Positions 35,070-43,559 are shown, counted from the first letter of the stretch. The stretch is DNA of 64,000 nucleotides from Sediminibacillus albus (GCF_900101125.1 NZ_FNFL01000001.1:1116001-1180000); one strand, 5' to 3'. Numbers and translations: made by a program. The notes: a model not told the origin generated them from the sequence alone.

Positions 35070-36104
35070 TTATAACGGTATCCTGATATCTATATGTGTT
35101 CCTGCCCCCAGCTGAGACCTGATTGCAAAAGTTCCGCCAATCTCTTCACAGCGCTCCCGCATTGTTTTCAGTCCGTACGACATTTTTTTTCTTTGGTCCG
35201 TATGGAGATCAAAACCGGCTCCGTTATCTGCTATATGTATAAATAGTTCCTTATTTCTTTCAATAATTTCTATCGTTACTTCAGATGCATTTGCATGCCT
35301 TAATGTATTGGACAATGATTCCTGGACTATCCGGAATAAATGCTCTTCAGCAGTGCCGGATAATTCGACTTCTTCCATATGTAAATGAAAGTTGATTTGG
35401 CACTTTTGCCTTAATTCGTCGACAAGCTCTTGAACACCCTTTTTCAAAGGCTGGCCGGACAAGTCAATCGGTCTTAAATGCAGCAGCAGCGCGCGCATTT
35501 CTGTTTGCGCCTTCAAAGCAGTTGCTGTGATCTCCTCCAGCTGTTCCCTCGCTTGGGATGGATCACTGTCAAACAGCCTTAGGGTAGCCTGGGACATCAT
35601 CGTTAAAGCGAATAACTGCTGACTGACAGCGTCATGCAGATCTCTAGCCAGCCGCTGTCTTTCCTCAATCGTAGCAGCCTTGTGAGCTGTTTTGGCATAT
35701 TCAGACTTCTCATCAGCCATTCGCTGCAAGGATTTCACTTGGCTTTGCAGCTTTTCGCCTAATTCGTTTAACTCGTTGCCGATCCTGGCAATTTCATCTT
35801 CTTCACTGAAATAAACCCGTGAAGTATAATTCCCGCGCGACAACTGAGTAATTAAGACGGATAAGTAGTCCATTCTGTCCTTCATGTCTCCGCTGGATTT
35901 AAAGCCGACATAAATCGATATAAAAACCCCTAAAATTATGTAAAGTATTACGGTCAAAAAGATACTTGTGGCATTCAGCCATGCCGGCTGGAACAAAACA
36001 AATATTGATAATAGAATAGCCAGCAAAGTAATATTGGTCAAAAACAAACCGTATAAAAGTGAGCGAATATACGTATAACGAATCGTGTTCAAGCGTTTCA
36101 GCAT
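35070..36104 (-). CDS. liaS: Sensor histidine kinase LiaS
   Basis: 344 residues. Two membrane helices (about 15–38 and 45–66) with almost no extracellular loop: an intramembrane-sensing kinase. A HAMP-like linker precedes the HisKA_3 domain with phospho-accepting His157 in ARDLHDAVSQQLFALT. A HATPase domain has NTLRHANASEV (N box), ADNGAGFD and YGLKTMRERCEEIGG. It responds to lipid-II-cycle antibiotics in relatives, restrained by LiaF. In liaF-liaS-liaR order, 14 nt after liaF. Confidence 0.93.
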   Translation of the reverse strand: MLKRLNTIRYTYIRSLLYGLFLTNITLLAILLSIFVLFQPAWLNATSIFLTVILYIILGVFISIYVGFKSSGDMKDRMDYLSVLITQLSRGNYTSRVYFSEEDEIARIGNELNELGEKLQSQVKSLQRMADEKSEYAKTAHKAATIEERQRLARDLHDAVSQQLFALTMMSQATLRLFDSDPSQAREQLEEITATALKAQTEMRALLLHLRPIDLSGQPLKKGVQELVDELRQKCQINFHLHMEEVELSGTAEEHLFRIVQESLSNTLRHANASEVTIEIIERNKELFIHIADNGAGFDLHTDQRKKMSYGLKTMRERCEEIGGTFAIRSQLGAGTHIDIRIPL

Positions 36105-36118
36105 CAGTGACAGCCCCC

Positions 36119-36889
36119 TTATACTCTATCGACCCGGATGGAACCGGCTTTTAAACTCAAATAGATATCCAATTTCCTGGTTGCCTGTTTATAGTTGGGG
36201 GTCTCATAAAAAACTTCACGATTAATTCCTTCTGCATTTAAACCAAACACATTAATATCGCCAGCTTTCACATGAGCTTCTATAGCTAACTCCACATTCT
36301 CCGGCATTAGTATTCTAATATCGCCTGCCCAGCCCTGGATACTGATCGGTATTTCCTCATCCGGGATGAATGCTTTGGTGAAATCAAGATGATAATCGCC
36401 AACCGCATTCCATAAATCCATCGGCTCCACCTGCCAATTGGCATTACTGAAGTCATGATCACCGATTGCAAACTTCTGCTTTCTCGGCATCTTCTTGCTT
36501 TGGTGTTTATCCGAATCAAAAATAAATTGAAATGTCCGCTTTCTTTTTCTCCTGGTAGAAGAGCCGAAGATGCTGAACCCTAAGTATACGAGCAGAAGCG
36601 GCCATAATTTATAAACATCACCAAAAGTAAAAGCGATGATTTGAAACCGGTCCAATAATAATAGAGAACCGAAAATAGCTAAAAAAGAACCGGCTGATAA
36701 GCCAGCTCTCCCCCGGATTCCGTCAAATGTCCATTTCAATCCAAGCAATACAAAAAAAGCAGGATAAATATACAGCCAAGCTTCCATGAAATCCCAAGAG
36801 ATAATGCCGATGTTTGCTAAAACGAGCACAGTTCCTGCCAAAATGATACTAATGGCAAAAATACTACGCAGGAAGTGATTGTTTTTCAT
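36119..36889 (-). CDS. liaF: Cell-wall-active antibiotic response protein LiaF
   Basis: 256 residues. Four N-terminal membrane segments (about residues 9–28, 34–52, 62–80 and 85–105), a basic linker (KRKR), and a soluble C-terminal beta-rich domain with DIRILMPENVELAIEAHVKAGDI characteristic of LiaF/YvqF. It negatively controls LiaS in B. subtilis. AGGAGAG precedes the ATG. First gene of the operon. Confidence 0.9.
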   Translation of the reverse strand: MKNNHFLRSIFAISIILAGTVLVLANIGIISWDFMEAWLYIYPAFFVLLGLKWTFDGIRGRAGLSAGSFLAIFGSLLLLDRFQIIAFTFGDVYKLWPLLLVYLGFSIFGSSTRRKRKRTFQFIFDSDKHQSKKMPRKQKFAIGDHDFSNANWQVEPMDLWNAVGDYHLDFTKAFIPDEEIPISIQGWAGDIRILMPENVELAIEAHVKAGDINVFGLNAEGINREVFYETPNYKQATRKLDIYLSLKAGSIRVDRV

Positions 36890-37053
36890 TTTGATTCTCT
36901 CCTCATCCCATCTAATATTCGTGTTTAGCCGGTATAATTCCTGCTATTTTGCAGCAAACTGCGTTCCATAATAACAATGTTTACGTATCTTACACTAATT
37001 ATAAATAGAGAAAGAGACTGCATGAACGACCGATGGAAGGGTTTTACCTCCGT

Positions 37054-37710
37054 CTAGAGGCGGAGATGTCGATATTTAGGTTTGATCAGCTGCTGCAGAA
37101 AATGATACAAACCGATCCACACCACAATATATACAAATCCAAATGCATACCCGCCCAGGACATCCGTCAAGTAATGGACGCGAATCACATAGCGGCTCAA
37201 GCCAATTAACAAAATCAGACAAAAACCGAAAATATTAATAGCCAATGCAGCCTTTTGCGATTTTATATACTTTAATAAAAAATAAACAAGCATACCATAC
37301 GTTACCATCGCTCCCATTGCGTGCCCAGATGGAAAACTGAATCCTACTCCCTCGGCTTCCGCCAAAACTCTCGGCCGCTCTCGTTCAACTAAAAGCTTTA
37401 TCCAGTAATTTATCCGGTAGCTCAAAAACGTCCCTGTCACAAACATGATTACCGCCAGCCAATCTCTAGTGAAAAGCAATAGCACCAGTGCCATCACTAT
37501 CGCGAAAGGCGTGATAAAACTTCCTGAGCCCAGCTCAGTGATCCAGCGAAAAAAGAAGAAAATCATCGTATTGTCCAGCCCTTCTACTACTGGTCCTGTC
37601 CATTTATCTAACAAGGGCTGTGCTGAAAACAGGACGTCTATTGTAATATAAATCCCGGAGAGAACAGCTAAAAGGAAAAAAGAAACATAAAAATACGAAC
37701 GTTTTTTCAT
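37054..37710 (-). CDS. PAP2-family membrane phosphatase
   Basis: 218 residues, six membrane helices. The three phosphatase motifs are KLLVERERPR (residues about 107–116), PSGH (about 127–130) and SRYVIRVHYLTDVLGG. They give the complete Lys/Arg, His and Arg/His/Asp catalytic set. Substrates of this fold are lipid phosphates such as undecaprenyl diphosphate or phosphatidate. It lies just upstream of liaF on the same strand, so a role in the lipid-II cycle is tempting but unproven. A hairpin with CTCCG/CGGAG covers its stop codon but lacks a T-run. Confidence 0.88.
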   Translation of the reverse strand: MKKRSYFYVSFFLLAVLSGIYITIDVLFSAQPLLDKWTGPVVEGLDNTMIFFFFRWITELGSGSFITPFAIVMALVLLLFTRDWLAVIMFVTGTFLSYRINYWIKLLVERERPRVLAEAEGVGFSFPSGHAMGAMVTYGMLVYFLLKYIKSQKAALAINIFGFCLILLIGLSRYVIRVHYLTDVLGGYAFGFVYIVVWIGLYHFLQQLIKPKYRHLRL

Positions 37711-37777
37711 AATATCCCCTTTAAAAATAGATTTTCTTTTATTGTTATTATTTATCTGCTAATAAATTCCCCTATAT

Positions 37778-37802
37778 GTTTATAAAAAAACTACGAGGGA
37801 AT
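37778..37802 (+). promoter_or_regulatory. Candidate sigma-B promoter of the ferritin-like gene
   Basis: GTTTAT, 13-nt spacer, GGGAAT, against the sigma-B consensus GTTTAA-N12-15-GGGTAT: ten of twelve positions. Transcription would start near 37809, 37 nt before the ATG. Confidence 0.5.
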
Positions 37803-37845
37803 TATATTTATGCCATACGTATAATAAGAGAAAGGATGATATTGC

Positions 37846-38286
37846 ATGGCAGACAATACACAATTGCAAGAGCTAATTGATGGCCTCAATGAAGATTTAG
37901 CCAATGAATATGCAGCAACGATCATGTACACTTACAATGCCGCTGTAGTATCAGGGCTCTACCGATCCGCACTGAAACCGTTTTTCGAAGAGGAAATCAA
38001 TGATGAAATCGGACACGCGCTCTACCTCTCAGACAAAATAGCTATCCTTGGGGGGACTCCGACAACACAGCCTGCCCAAGTAAAACAGCTTACAGAAGTA
38101 AAAGATATGCTGGAGGAAGCCCGCAAGGCAGAGCACGAAACAATCGAGCGTTATGAAAAACGCAAAAAACAAGCAGAAGCATTAGGCTTTACCGAATTAG
38201 TAGTCAAGCTAGAAGATATGATTGCCGATGAAACCGGCCATAAAGAGGAAATCGATCGATTATTAACTGACTCAAGACTTGCGTAA
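37846..38286 (+). CDS. Ferritin-like (bacterioferritin/Dps superfamily) protein
   Basis: 146 residues, four-helix bundle. Diiron ligand patterns are present in duplicate: EYAATIMYTYN in helix 1, EEINDEIGHALYLSDKI in helix 2, EARKAEHETIERYEKR in helix 3 and EDMIADETGHKEEIDRLL in helix 4, the arrangement of bacterioferritin-type ferroxidase sites. No heme-binding methionine was identified. It could store iron or detoxify peroxide. AAAGGATG precedes the ATG. It has its own promoter and terminator. Confidence 0.85.
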   Translation: MADNTQLQELIDGLNEDLANEYAATIMYTYNAAVVSGLYRSALKPFFEEEINDEIGHALYLSDKIAILGGTPTTQPAQVKQLTEVKDMLEEARKAEHETIERYEKRKKQAEALGFTELVVKLEDMIADETGHKEEIDRLLTDSRLA

Positions 38287-38299
38287 TGAACAAACCATG

Positions 38300-38345
38300 A
38301 AACTGGCTTGCTGCCATCAAAAAGTTGGCAGCAAGCCAGTTTTTT
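38300..38345 (+). terminator. Terminator of the ferritin-like gene
   Basis: A perfect 17-bp stem AAACTGGCTTGCTGCCA/TGGCAGCAAGCCAGTTT with a 9-nt loop and T-run. Confidence 0.92.
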
Positions 38346-38382
38346 ATTTATTTAAGCCGCATATAGTCTTCTGTCCTGGAGA

Positions 38383-38525
38383 TGATCCACCTTCACGGAT
38401 TATCGCTAAGTTGCTCCTCTTCTGCCGGGAGTCGCTCTACTTCATCTCGAATGATCCACTTTTCCAGACTTTCGCTCCACTTCTCCCCCAAGTTGATCCT
38501 CTTCTACTGAAAATCGCTCTACTTG
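38383..38525. repeat. Four-unit degenerate repeat upstream of yhaA
   Basis: Four copies of a motif of about 30 nt, consensus TGATCCWCTTCTNC followed by a TCGCTCTACTTC-like end. G(A/C)TCC begins at 38384, 38413, 38453 and 38495. TCGCT begins at 38403, 38432, 38472 and 38514. The internal distance is therefore exactly 19 nt in all four, while the spacing between copies varies (29, 40 and 42 nt). Confidence 0.75.
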
Positions 38526-38544
38526 TGGTTGGTTGAATGGGCTA

Positions 38545-38553
38545 TGGTATACT
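38545..38553 (+). promoter_or_regulatory. Extended −10 promoter of yhaA
   Basis: TGGTATACT fits TGnTATAAT with one mismatch, 28 nt upstream of the yhaA start codon and just after the repeat block. Confidence 0.5.
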
Positions 38554-38580
38554 AGCAGGAAAGGTAAAGGGGGAATTACT

Positions 38581-39750
38581 TTGTGGAATGAATTAATGAC
38601 TCGCTTAGAAAATCATTATCAGGAAATGGTTGATATACGCCGGTATCTTCATCAATATCCGGAGTTATCTTTCCAAGAGGAGAAAACGTCCCGGTATATT
38701 GCCGATACATATGAAAGGCTCGGCATCCCATATCAAACAAAAGTTGGTGGAAACGGAGTTGTTGCTACTTTAGAAGGGGGAAAACCCGGAAAGAAGGTCG
38801 CCCTTCGTGCTGATTTTGATGCTTTGCCGATTTCCGATGAAAAAGAGGTTCCATATAAATCGAAAGTCCCGGGAGTCATGCACGCCTGCGGCCATGATGG
38901 GCATACGGCAACCATGCTCGTTCTCGCAAAGGTCATGAAAGAGTACCAGGATCAATTGCCTGGCACTGTCGTCTTTGTCCATCAGCACGCAGAAGAATTA
39001 TCACCGGGCGGTGCCAAACCGATTGTTGAATCAGGAATTATTGAAGACGTAGATGCGGTGTTCGGCACCCATTTATGGTCCAATACACCGGTTGGAGTGG
39101 TAGAAACATCCTTGAAAGAATTTATGGCTGGGGCTGACCGATTTGAGATAACCATCAAAGGCAAAGGCGGCCATGGGGCCCAGCCTCATCAAACTAAGGA
39201 CGCAATTATCATCGGCTCTCAAGTGGTTACCAGCCTGCAGAATATTGTCAGCCGCCGGATTGACCCGCTCGGTACCGCGGTACTGACCATTGGAACATTC
39301 CAGTCGGGAAGCACGTTCAATATTATTGCCGATACCGCAACAATCACCGGGACCGTCCGCACCTTTGATCCAGAAATTCAGGATTTGATTATCAAGGAAA
39401 TGGAAAAGGTCATCAAAGGAGTCTGTGTAGGCTATGATGCAGGTTATGACTTCACTTATGAGAAAGGATATCCTCCTGTTGTCAACCATCCCGAAGAAGC
39501 AGCGCTTGTATTAAAGGCGGCTGAGCAGGTTCCAGGAGTGGAAAAATCTCAGGAAGTAGTACCTGGTATGGTCGGAGAAGACTTTTCTTACTATATACTG
39601 GAAAAGCCTGGAGCTTTTTTCTTTACAGGAGCAAAAAAAGAAGACCATTATTATCCGCACCATCATCCAATGTTTGACATAGATGAAAGAGCTCTGCCGC
39701 TGGCAGCAAAAACATTGGCACAAACCTACAAAGCATACCAGGAAAAATAA
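38581..39750 (+). CDS. yhaA: M20-family amidohydrolase/peptidase YhaA
   Basis: 389 residues from a TTG at 38581, behind AAAGGGGG. Members hydrolyse N-acyl or N-acetyl amino acids or hippurate-like substrates with a metal pair. Metal-site motifs: RADFDALPI, HACGHDGHTA, HQHAEEL and a C-terminal MVGEDFSYY. The GHGAQPH histidine lies in the dimerisation domain (about residue 200). The specific substrate is unknown. B. subtilis yhaA likewise sits next to ecsC. The stop is 3 nt from the ecsC stop, with no terminator between. Confidence 0.9.
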   Translation: MWNELMTRLENHYQEMVDIRRYLHQYPELSFQEEKTSRYIADTYERLGIPYQTKVGGNGVVATLEGGKPGKKVALRADFDALPISDEKEVPYKSKVPGVMHACGHDGHTATMLVLAKVMKEYQDQLPGTVVFVHQHAEELSPGGAKPIVESGIIEDVDAVFGTHLWSNTPVGVVETSLKEFMAGADRFEITIKGKGGHGAQPHQTKDAIIIGSQVVTSLQNIVSRRIDPLGTAVLTIGTFQSGSTFNIIADTATITGTVRTFDPEIQDLIIKEMEKVIKGVCVGYDAGYDFTYEKGYPPVVNHPEEAALVLKAAEQVPGVEKSQEVVPGMVGEDFSYYILEKPGAFFFTGAKKEDHYYPHHHPMFDIDERALPLAAKTLAQTYKAYQEK

Positions 39751-39753
39751 AAG

Positions 39754-40467
39754 TCAGGAAAGCATACGGAGACGGTATATATTCATTGCCGTCTCCCCTA
39801 ATTGGTCTAAAAACCTGCCATTTGCCCATGCACCAACAACAGCTCCGAATCCGGGAATAAGCTGCAGCATTTTTGCCAAATCAATCGTATCGCGATATTC
39901 CTGCTGCAGCGTCTTCCAGTCTACTTGTTTCATCCACTGCTCCTCATTGTTGTCCCAGTTCAAAACGGTATGCAGGACTTCCTTCCGCTTTTGGTCGCTG
40001 GAAAAAGCCAGTAAAAACACGTGCAGCAAGTACACTCTTTCTTCGTGTTTCCTCACATCAAACCCATATAGCTGCCCTACGTCGAACAAGAATTTCATTT
40101 TGATGCTCAACAACATCGGAAAGTCAGCCATCCCTAATAGAATACCGCCAGCACCTGTACCGGCTCCCTCCAGCATTGCTGTTCGTTTATATTGTTTCAG
40201 CCGTTTCTTTATTAACAGTTCTCTATCCTGAAGATTGTTCGACTGGCTTATTTCGACTGGATGAATGTATTGGGATGAAGTCAAGCTAAGCTCGATCATC
40301 CTTTTGATGCTTTCGGTAACTGCCTGGTGAACTTTATCAGGAATCTTATCATTGACTTTGTTTTGCAGCTTTTTAGAGCTTCGTTGGATAATCGAAGACT
40401 TTCTGGTCATCGATTTTTGAAAACGAAGTGCCTCTGCCAATACTTGCTGTTCATAAGCATTTGCCAT
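39754..40467 (-). CDS. ecsC: EcsC-family protein
   Basis: 237 residues. The EcsC/YdbC-like core shows GAGTGAGGILLGMADFPMLLSIKMKFLFDVGQLYGFD (about residues 98–135) and LIPGFGAVVGAWANGRFLDQLGE near the C-terminus, a small hydrophobic hairpin. EcsC is encoded with the EcsAB transporter, but its own role is unknown. Separated from ecsB by 11 nt; third gene of ecsABC. Confidence 0.88.
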   Translation of the reverse strand: MANAYEQQVLAEALRFQKSMTRKSSIIQRSSKKLQNKVNDKIPDKVHQAVTESIKRMIELSLTSSQYIHPVEISQSNNLQDRELLIKKRLKQYKRTAMLEGAGTGAGGILLGMADFPMLLSIKMKFLFDVGQLYGFDVRKHEERVYLLHVFLLAFSSDQKRKEVLHTVLNWDNNEEQWMKQVDWKTLQQEYRDTIDLAKMLQLIPGFGAVVGAWANGRFLDQLGETAMNIYRLRMLS

Positions 40468-40478
40468 TATAACGCTCC

Positions 40479-41693
40479 TTAAGTTAACCGTTTTTTTACA
40501 TAACCATTTACAAACAAGTAACTAAAGGCAAGTCCGCCAGCCCAAACAACCACCATACCGGTGAGGCTCTCCATAAAAATAAACAACAAACCGAACAGAA
40601 ATGTTTGAGCCAACAGTAACTGCAGCAGCCATTTTAACAATGCCTGCCTGCGCCACTGGAGGTTCACCGGATAAAGATCCATCCAGACGATTGTCCGGTG
40701 GTGCTTCCACAAGCTCATCAACTGGAATGCCGTTAAGTAGATGAACAATAAGCAAAAAATTATTTTCATCCACAGGTTAGGGACAAAGTACGCGGCAAGC
40801 CCGCCAATAATAATTAAACGTGTATATATGCCGATGTAATCACTGCTTCTCACCGTGGTAATCCGGAATAAATAATCAAAAGAACGCTGTTGCTTGAAGG
40901 GAACAGACTTTACCAATAACGAAACAAGCCAGTGGCGCTTTTTGATTTGGTTTTTCAAATGCGGCACATCCGTGAACATATTGGCAAGACGATAAAAGGC
41001 CCGCATCCGATTGTTATCCTTTTCCACCAGCACATCCCAGACGATGCCTGGATTCTTTTTGGCTAAATAAAAGTCATAGGCAAAGACAAAGGCTAACAGA
41101 AGCATTGCCAACGCAGCCAGTAAAAGAGCCTGATTGATCAGTAAATAAAATACGGCAATAGTTAGCAGTGTTCTGGCAGTAAAATCCACCAGGCGAATAT
41201 TGTTATCCCTTACTTTTAAAATCCACCAGGTAGCTGCTAAATGCCAAATTTTCAAAATCCCCAAAAGCAGCAGGAGAAACAAATAGGATTGTCCGCCCCT
41301 CTCAGGATAAGCAGCAGAATACAAAGGGGCCAACGCCGCAGCAGCCAACGCCAGCAGATAAAGCTGGACAACGAAACTGTAGATGAGGGTGCTGCGGAAA
41401 TAACTGCCCATCTTTGTTTCTGCCGGGAGAAGAAATACTAAATCAGCTTCCTTCAGCAACGTTCTGGCCGGACTGTAGGCAGCAATGATGCCAAATAACA
41501 CACTGATAACGAGAGCTGTCGGAAAGCCCTCTGGTAAGGCTGCCAGCCATTGCTGGTAATAGTAGGCGAGGGCCGATATAAAAAACAGCATAGCCACTAC
41601 GATATGGCCATTGAATATATATTTTAAATAGCGGCTGATTTCCTTCATATGGGAAGAAAAACGCGACTTAAAAAAAAGATTGGCGTCAAACAT
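40479..41693 (-). CDS. ecsB: ABC transporter membrane subunit EcsB
   Basis: 404 residues with about eight to ten membrane segments grouped in pairs. The MFDANLFFKSRFSSHMKEISRYLKYI start and the SARTLLKEADLVFLLPAE-type loop identify EcsB. Loss of Ecs in B. subtilis affects protein secretion, competence and regulated intramembrane proteolysis. Its start overlaps the end of ecsA by 8 nt, so translation is coupled. Confidence 0.9.
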   Translation of the reverse strand: MFDANLFFKSRFSSHMKEISRYLKYIFNGHIVVAMLFFISALAYYYQQWLAALPEGFPTALVISVLFGIIAAYSPARTLLKEADLVFLLPAETKMGSYFRSTLIYSFVVQLYLLALAAAALAPLYSAAYPERGGQSYLFLLLLLGILKIWHLAATWWILKVRDNNIRLVDFTARTLLTIAVFYLLINQALLLAALAMLLLAFVFAYDFYLAKKNPGIVWDVLVEKDNNRMRAFYRLANMFTDVPHLKNQIKKRHWLVSLLVKSVPFKQQRSFDYLFRITTVRSSDYIGIYTRLIIIGGLAAYFVPNLWMKIIFCLLFIYLTAFQLMSLWKHHRTIVWMDLYPVNLQWRRQALLKWLLQLLLAQTFLFGLLFIFMESLTGMVVVWAGGLAFSYLFVNGYVKKRLT

Positions 41694-42429
41694 GGTTATC
41701 TTCCTTCGTCAACTCCACATATAGATCATCCAAAGCAGCATGCGGCATATTAAACTCCGATTGTAATTCTGTTAAGGTCCCCTGTGCACGGACTCTCCCA
41801 TCGTGCAGGATGACAAAACGATCACAGTAACGCTCAGCAGTTGCCAAAATATGAGTCGACATCAATACCCCGCCTCCTCTTGCCTTTACATCATCCATCA
41901 GCTGTAAATAAGATTGAATGCCTAACGGATCTAGGCCGACAAAAGGTTCATCCACTACATACAAGGGTGGATCGACCAGAAAGGCACACATGATCATTAC
42001 CTTCTGTCTCATCCCTTTAGAAAAGTGGACAGGAAACCATCTCATTTTTTTCTCTAACCTGAACTCCTTTAAAAGCGGGTCCAAGCGCTGTTGGAATGTC
42101 TCTTCCGGAATATCGTACGCCATGGCAGTAAGACGTAAATGCTCTTCAAGGGTTAATTCATCATATAGAATCGGCATTTCCGGTATATAGGTGAATTTGC
42201 TGCGATATGTTTCGGGTGCCTCCCGGAATGTCCTGCCCTCGATTGCCACTCTGCCCTGGTTGGGCTGCATCAAGCCGATGACATGTTTAATGGTTGTACT
42301 CTTTCCTGCTCCATTAAGCCCGATAAGCCCAACGATTTCATTTGGGAAAACATCAAAAGAAACATCATGCAGCACATTTTTGTGCGTGTACCCGCCCGAT
42401 AATTGATCAATATGTAATAAAGGTTCCAA
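41686..42429 (-). CDS. ecsA: ABC transporter ATPase EcsA
   Basis: 247 residues. Walker A GLNGAGKSTT, signature HFSKGMRQKVMIM, Walker B LYVVDEPFVGLDP and switch histidine in MSTHIL. Starts with TTG at 42429 behind AAAAGGGGG (7 nt spacing). First gene of ecsA-ecsB-ecsC, whose substrate is unknown but which influences secretion and membrane proteolysis. Upstream is a non-coding stretch of 510 nt before hit. Confidence 0.94.
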   Translation of the reverse strand: MEPLLHIDQLSGGYTHKNVLHDVSFDVFPNEIVGLIGLNGAGKSTTIKHVIGLMQPNQGRVAIEGRTFREAPETYRSKFTYIPEMPILYDELTLEEHLRLTAMAYDIPEETFQQRLDPLLKEFRLEKKMRWFPVHFSKGMRQKVMIMCAFLVDPPLYVVDEPFVGLDPLGIQSYLQLMDDVKARGGGVLMSTHILATAERYCDRFVILHDGRVRAQGTLTELQSEFNMPHAALDDLYVELTKEDNHV

Positions 42430-42782
42430 GCTTGCGCCCCCTTTTGAATTTATAAATAATATTTTGTTTTTGCGGATGTAATACTAAAATTTTATCATTT
42501 TAATCTGATGATTACCAAAAATACCATGAATAATATCTTTAACCCCGGCTCACACTATGTAAGGAAGAAGTTAGGATATCATCTCCACTACTCGAAATGA
42601 GGTGTTGGTGATCGACCATCGATAGAAAACTTTACAAACCTTTTCCTTATTGGAAACAACTACTTCAGCCAAATGGGGTGTTGACGAAAGGTTTTCAAAA
42701 GTAATTAGTTCTGAATCATTCCCCTGGTTCAATTGATTACAAACAAGTTATTCTACAGATGACCAAAATATCCTTCTTCTTC
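42430..42782. other. Non-coding stretch between ecsA and hit
   Basis: No open frame with a ribosome binding site is seen. It holds a direct repeat, AAATGAGGTGTTGGTGA (42595–42611) and AAATGGGGTGTTGACGA (42671–42687), matching at 14 of 17 positions. AAACCTTT (42636–42643) can pair with AAAGGTTT (42687–42694). It leads into a terminator-like structure at 42783–42856. No confident promoter was found for this stretch. Confidence 0.5.
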
Positions 42783-42856
42783 AAAAGACGGGCCATTCCA
42801 AAACAGGGAGTCTCTATCGGATGACTTTTCCTGTGGCGGGATGGCTCGATTTTTTT
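42783..42856 (+). terminator. Terminator-like structure upstream of hit
   Basis: CGGGCCATTCC (42789–42799) pairs along its full length with GGGATGGCTCG (42838–42848) using two or three wobbles. ACAGG…GTC/GAC…CCTGT nests inside, and seven T residues follow. It lies before, not after, the predicted hit promoter, so it should end some other plus-strand transcript (small RNA or leader). No T-box or known riboswitch motif was recognised. Confidence 0.55.
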
Positions 42857-42872
42857 CTCTGAATGTATATGC

Positions 42873-42902
42873 TTTACACACAGCCATCTTCCTTTATACA
42901 AT
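42873..42902 (+). promoter_or_regulatory. Sigma-A promoter of hit
   Basis: TTTACA (42873–42878) with TATACA at 16 nt or TACAAT at 18 nt; each hexamer is close to consensus. Start codon at 42940. Confidence 0.6.
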
Positions 42903-42939
42903 AATTAGAAGTACGAATTAATAAAATAGGAGTGATTAC

Positions 42940-43374
42940 ATGAATCATAGTGAAGACTGCATTTTCTGTAAAATTGTAGCAGGAGATATTCCGTCTGCCA
43001 AGGTATACGAAGACGAAAACGTTTACGCCTTTCTTGATCTAAGCCAAGTAACCAAAGGACATACCTTGGTGATTCCAAAGCATCACACCAGGAATATATA
43101 TGAAACACCGCCGGAAGTAGCCCAAAGCTTTTTTGGCAGTGTTCCTAAAGTAGCCAGTGCTATTAAAGAAGCTTTTCAGCCAGTTGGCCTTAATTTGCTC
43201 AACAATAATGAAGAAGCTGCTGGACAGTCTGTTTTCCACTTACATATCCACTTGATTCCCCGTTATGGAAAAGGGGATGGGTTTGAAGCTATTTGGAATA
43301 CGAATAATAATGCCTATTCCCAGGATGACTTACAACAAATTGCCGGTACCATTGGAAATTATATTAAAAAATAA
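42940..43374 (+). CDS. hit: HIT-family nucleotide hydrolase
   Basis: 144 residues. Zinc-site CIFCKIVAGDIPSAKVYED at the start and the histidine triad VFHLHIHLIPRY near residue 105. HIT proteins cleave nucleotide phosphoramidates or dinucleoside phosphates via a covalent histidine intermediate; the physiological substrate is unknown. TAGGAGTG precedes the ATG. hit is next to ecsA in B. subtilis and divergent from it, as here. Confidence 0.94.
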   Translation: MNHSEDCIFCKIVAGDIPSAKVYEDENVYAFLDLSQVTKGHTLVIPKHHTRNIYETPPEVAQSFFGSVPKVASAIKEAFQPVGLNLLNNNEEAAGQSVFHLHIHLIPRYGKGDGFEAIWNTNNNAYSQDDLQQIAGTIGNYIKK

Positions 43375-43559
43375 GCGGGAGTCGTATAATTGGGGCAGGA
43401 GGAGCGAAGCGCCTGCCTGCAGGCCCTTCATTAGCTAACGCATATGCACCCAATGGGAAAAAGAATCTTCATGAAATATTTCTTTCCGAAGAATATGTAG
43501 TTTCATCTCGGCAAATTTAGAGAAAATAAGTATAATAAGAGTGAAAGGGGTGTAAAGTC

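Noticed and set aside
38383-38525. CRISPR array
   Set aside because: The units are degenerate, the spacing varies and no cas genes are near. It is an imperfect repeat family, not a CRISPR.
42783-42856. T-box riboswitch upstream of hit
   Set aside because: No T-box sequence (AGGGTGGNACCGCG-like) or specifier loop is present; only a terminator-like hairpin is seen.
43384-43430. GC-rich hairpin after hit
   Set aside because: GCAGG/CCTGC pairing is short and no T-run follows, so I do not call a terminator.
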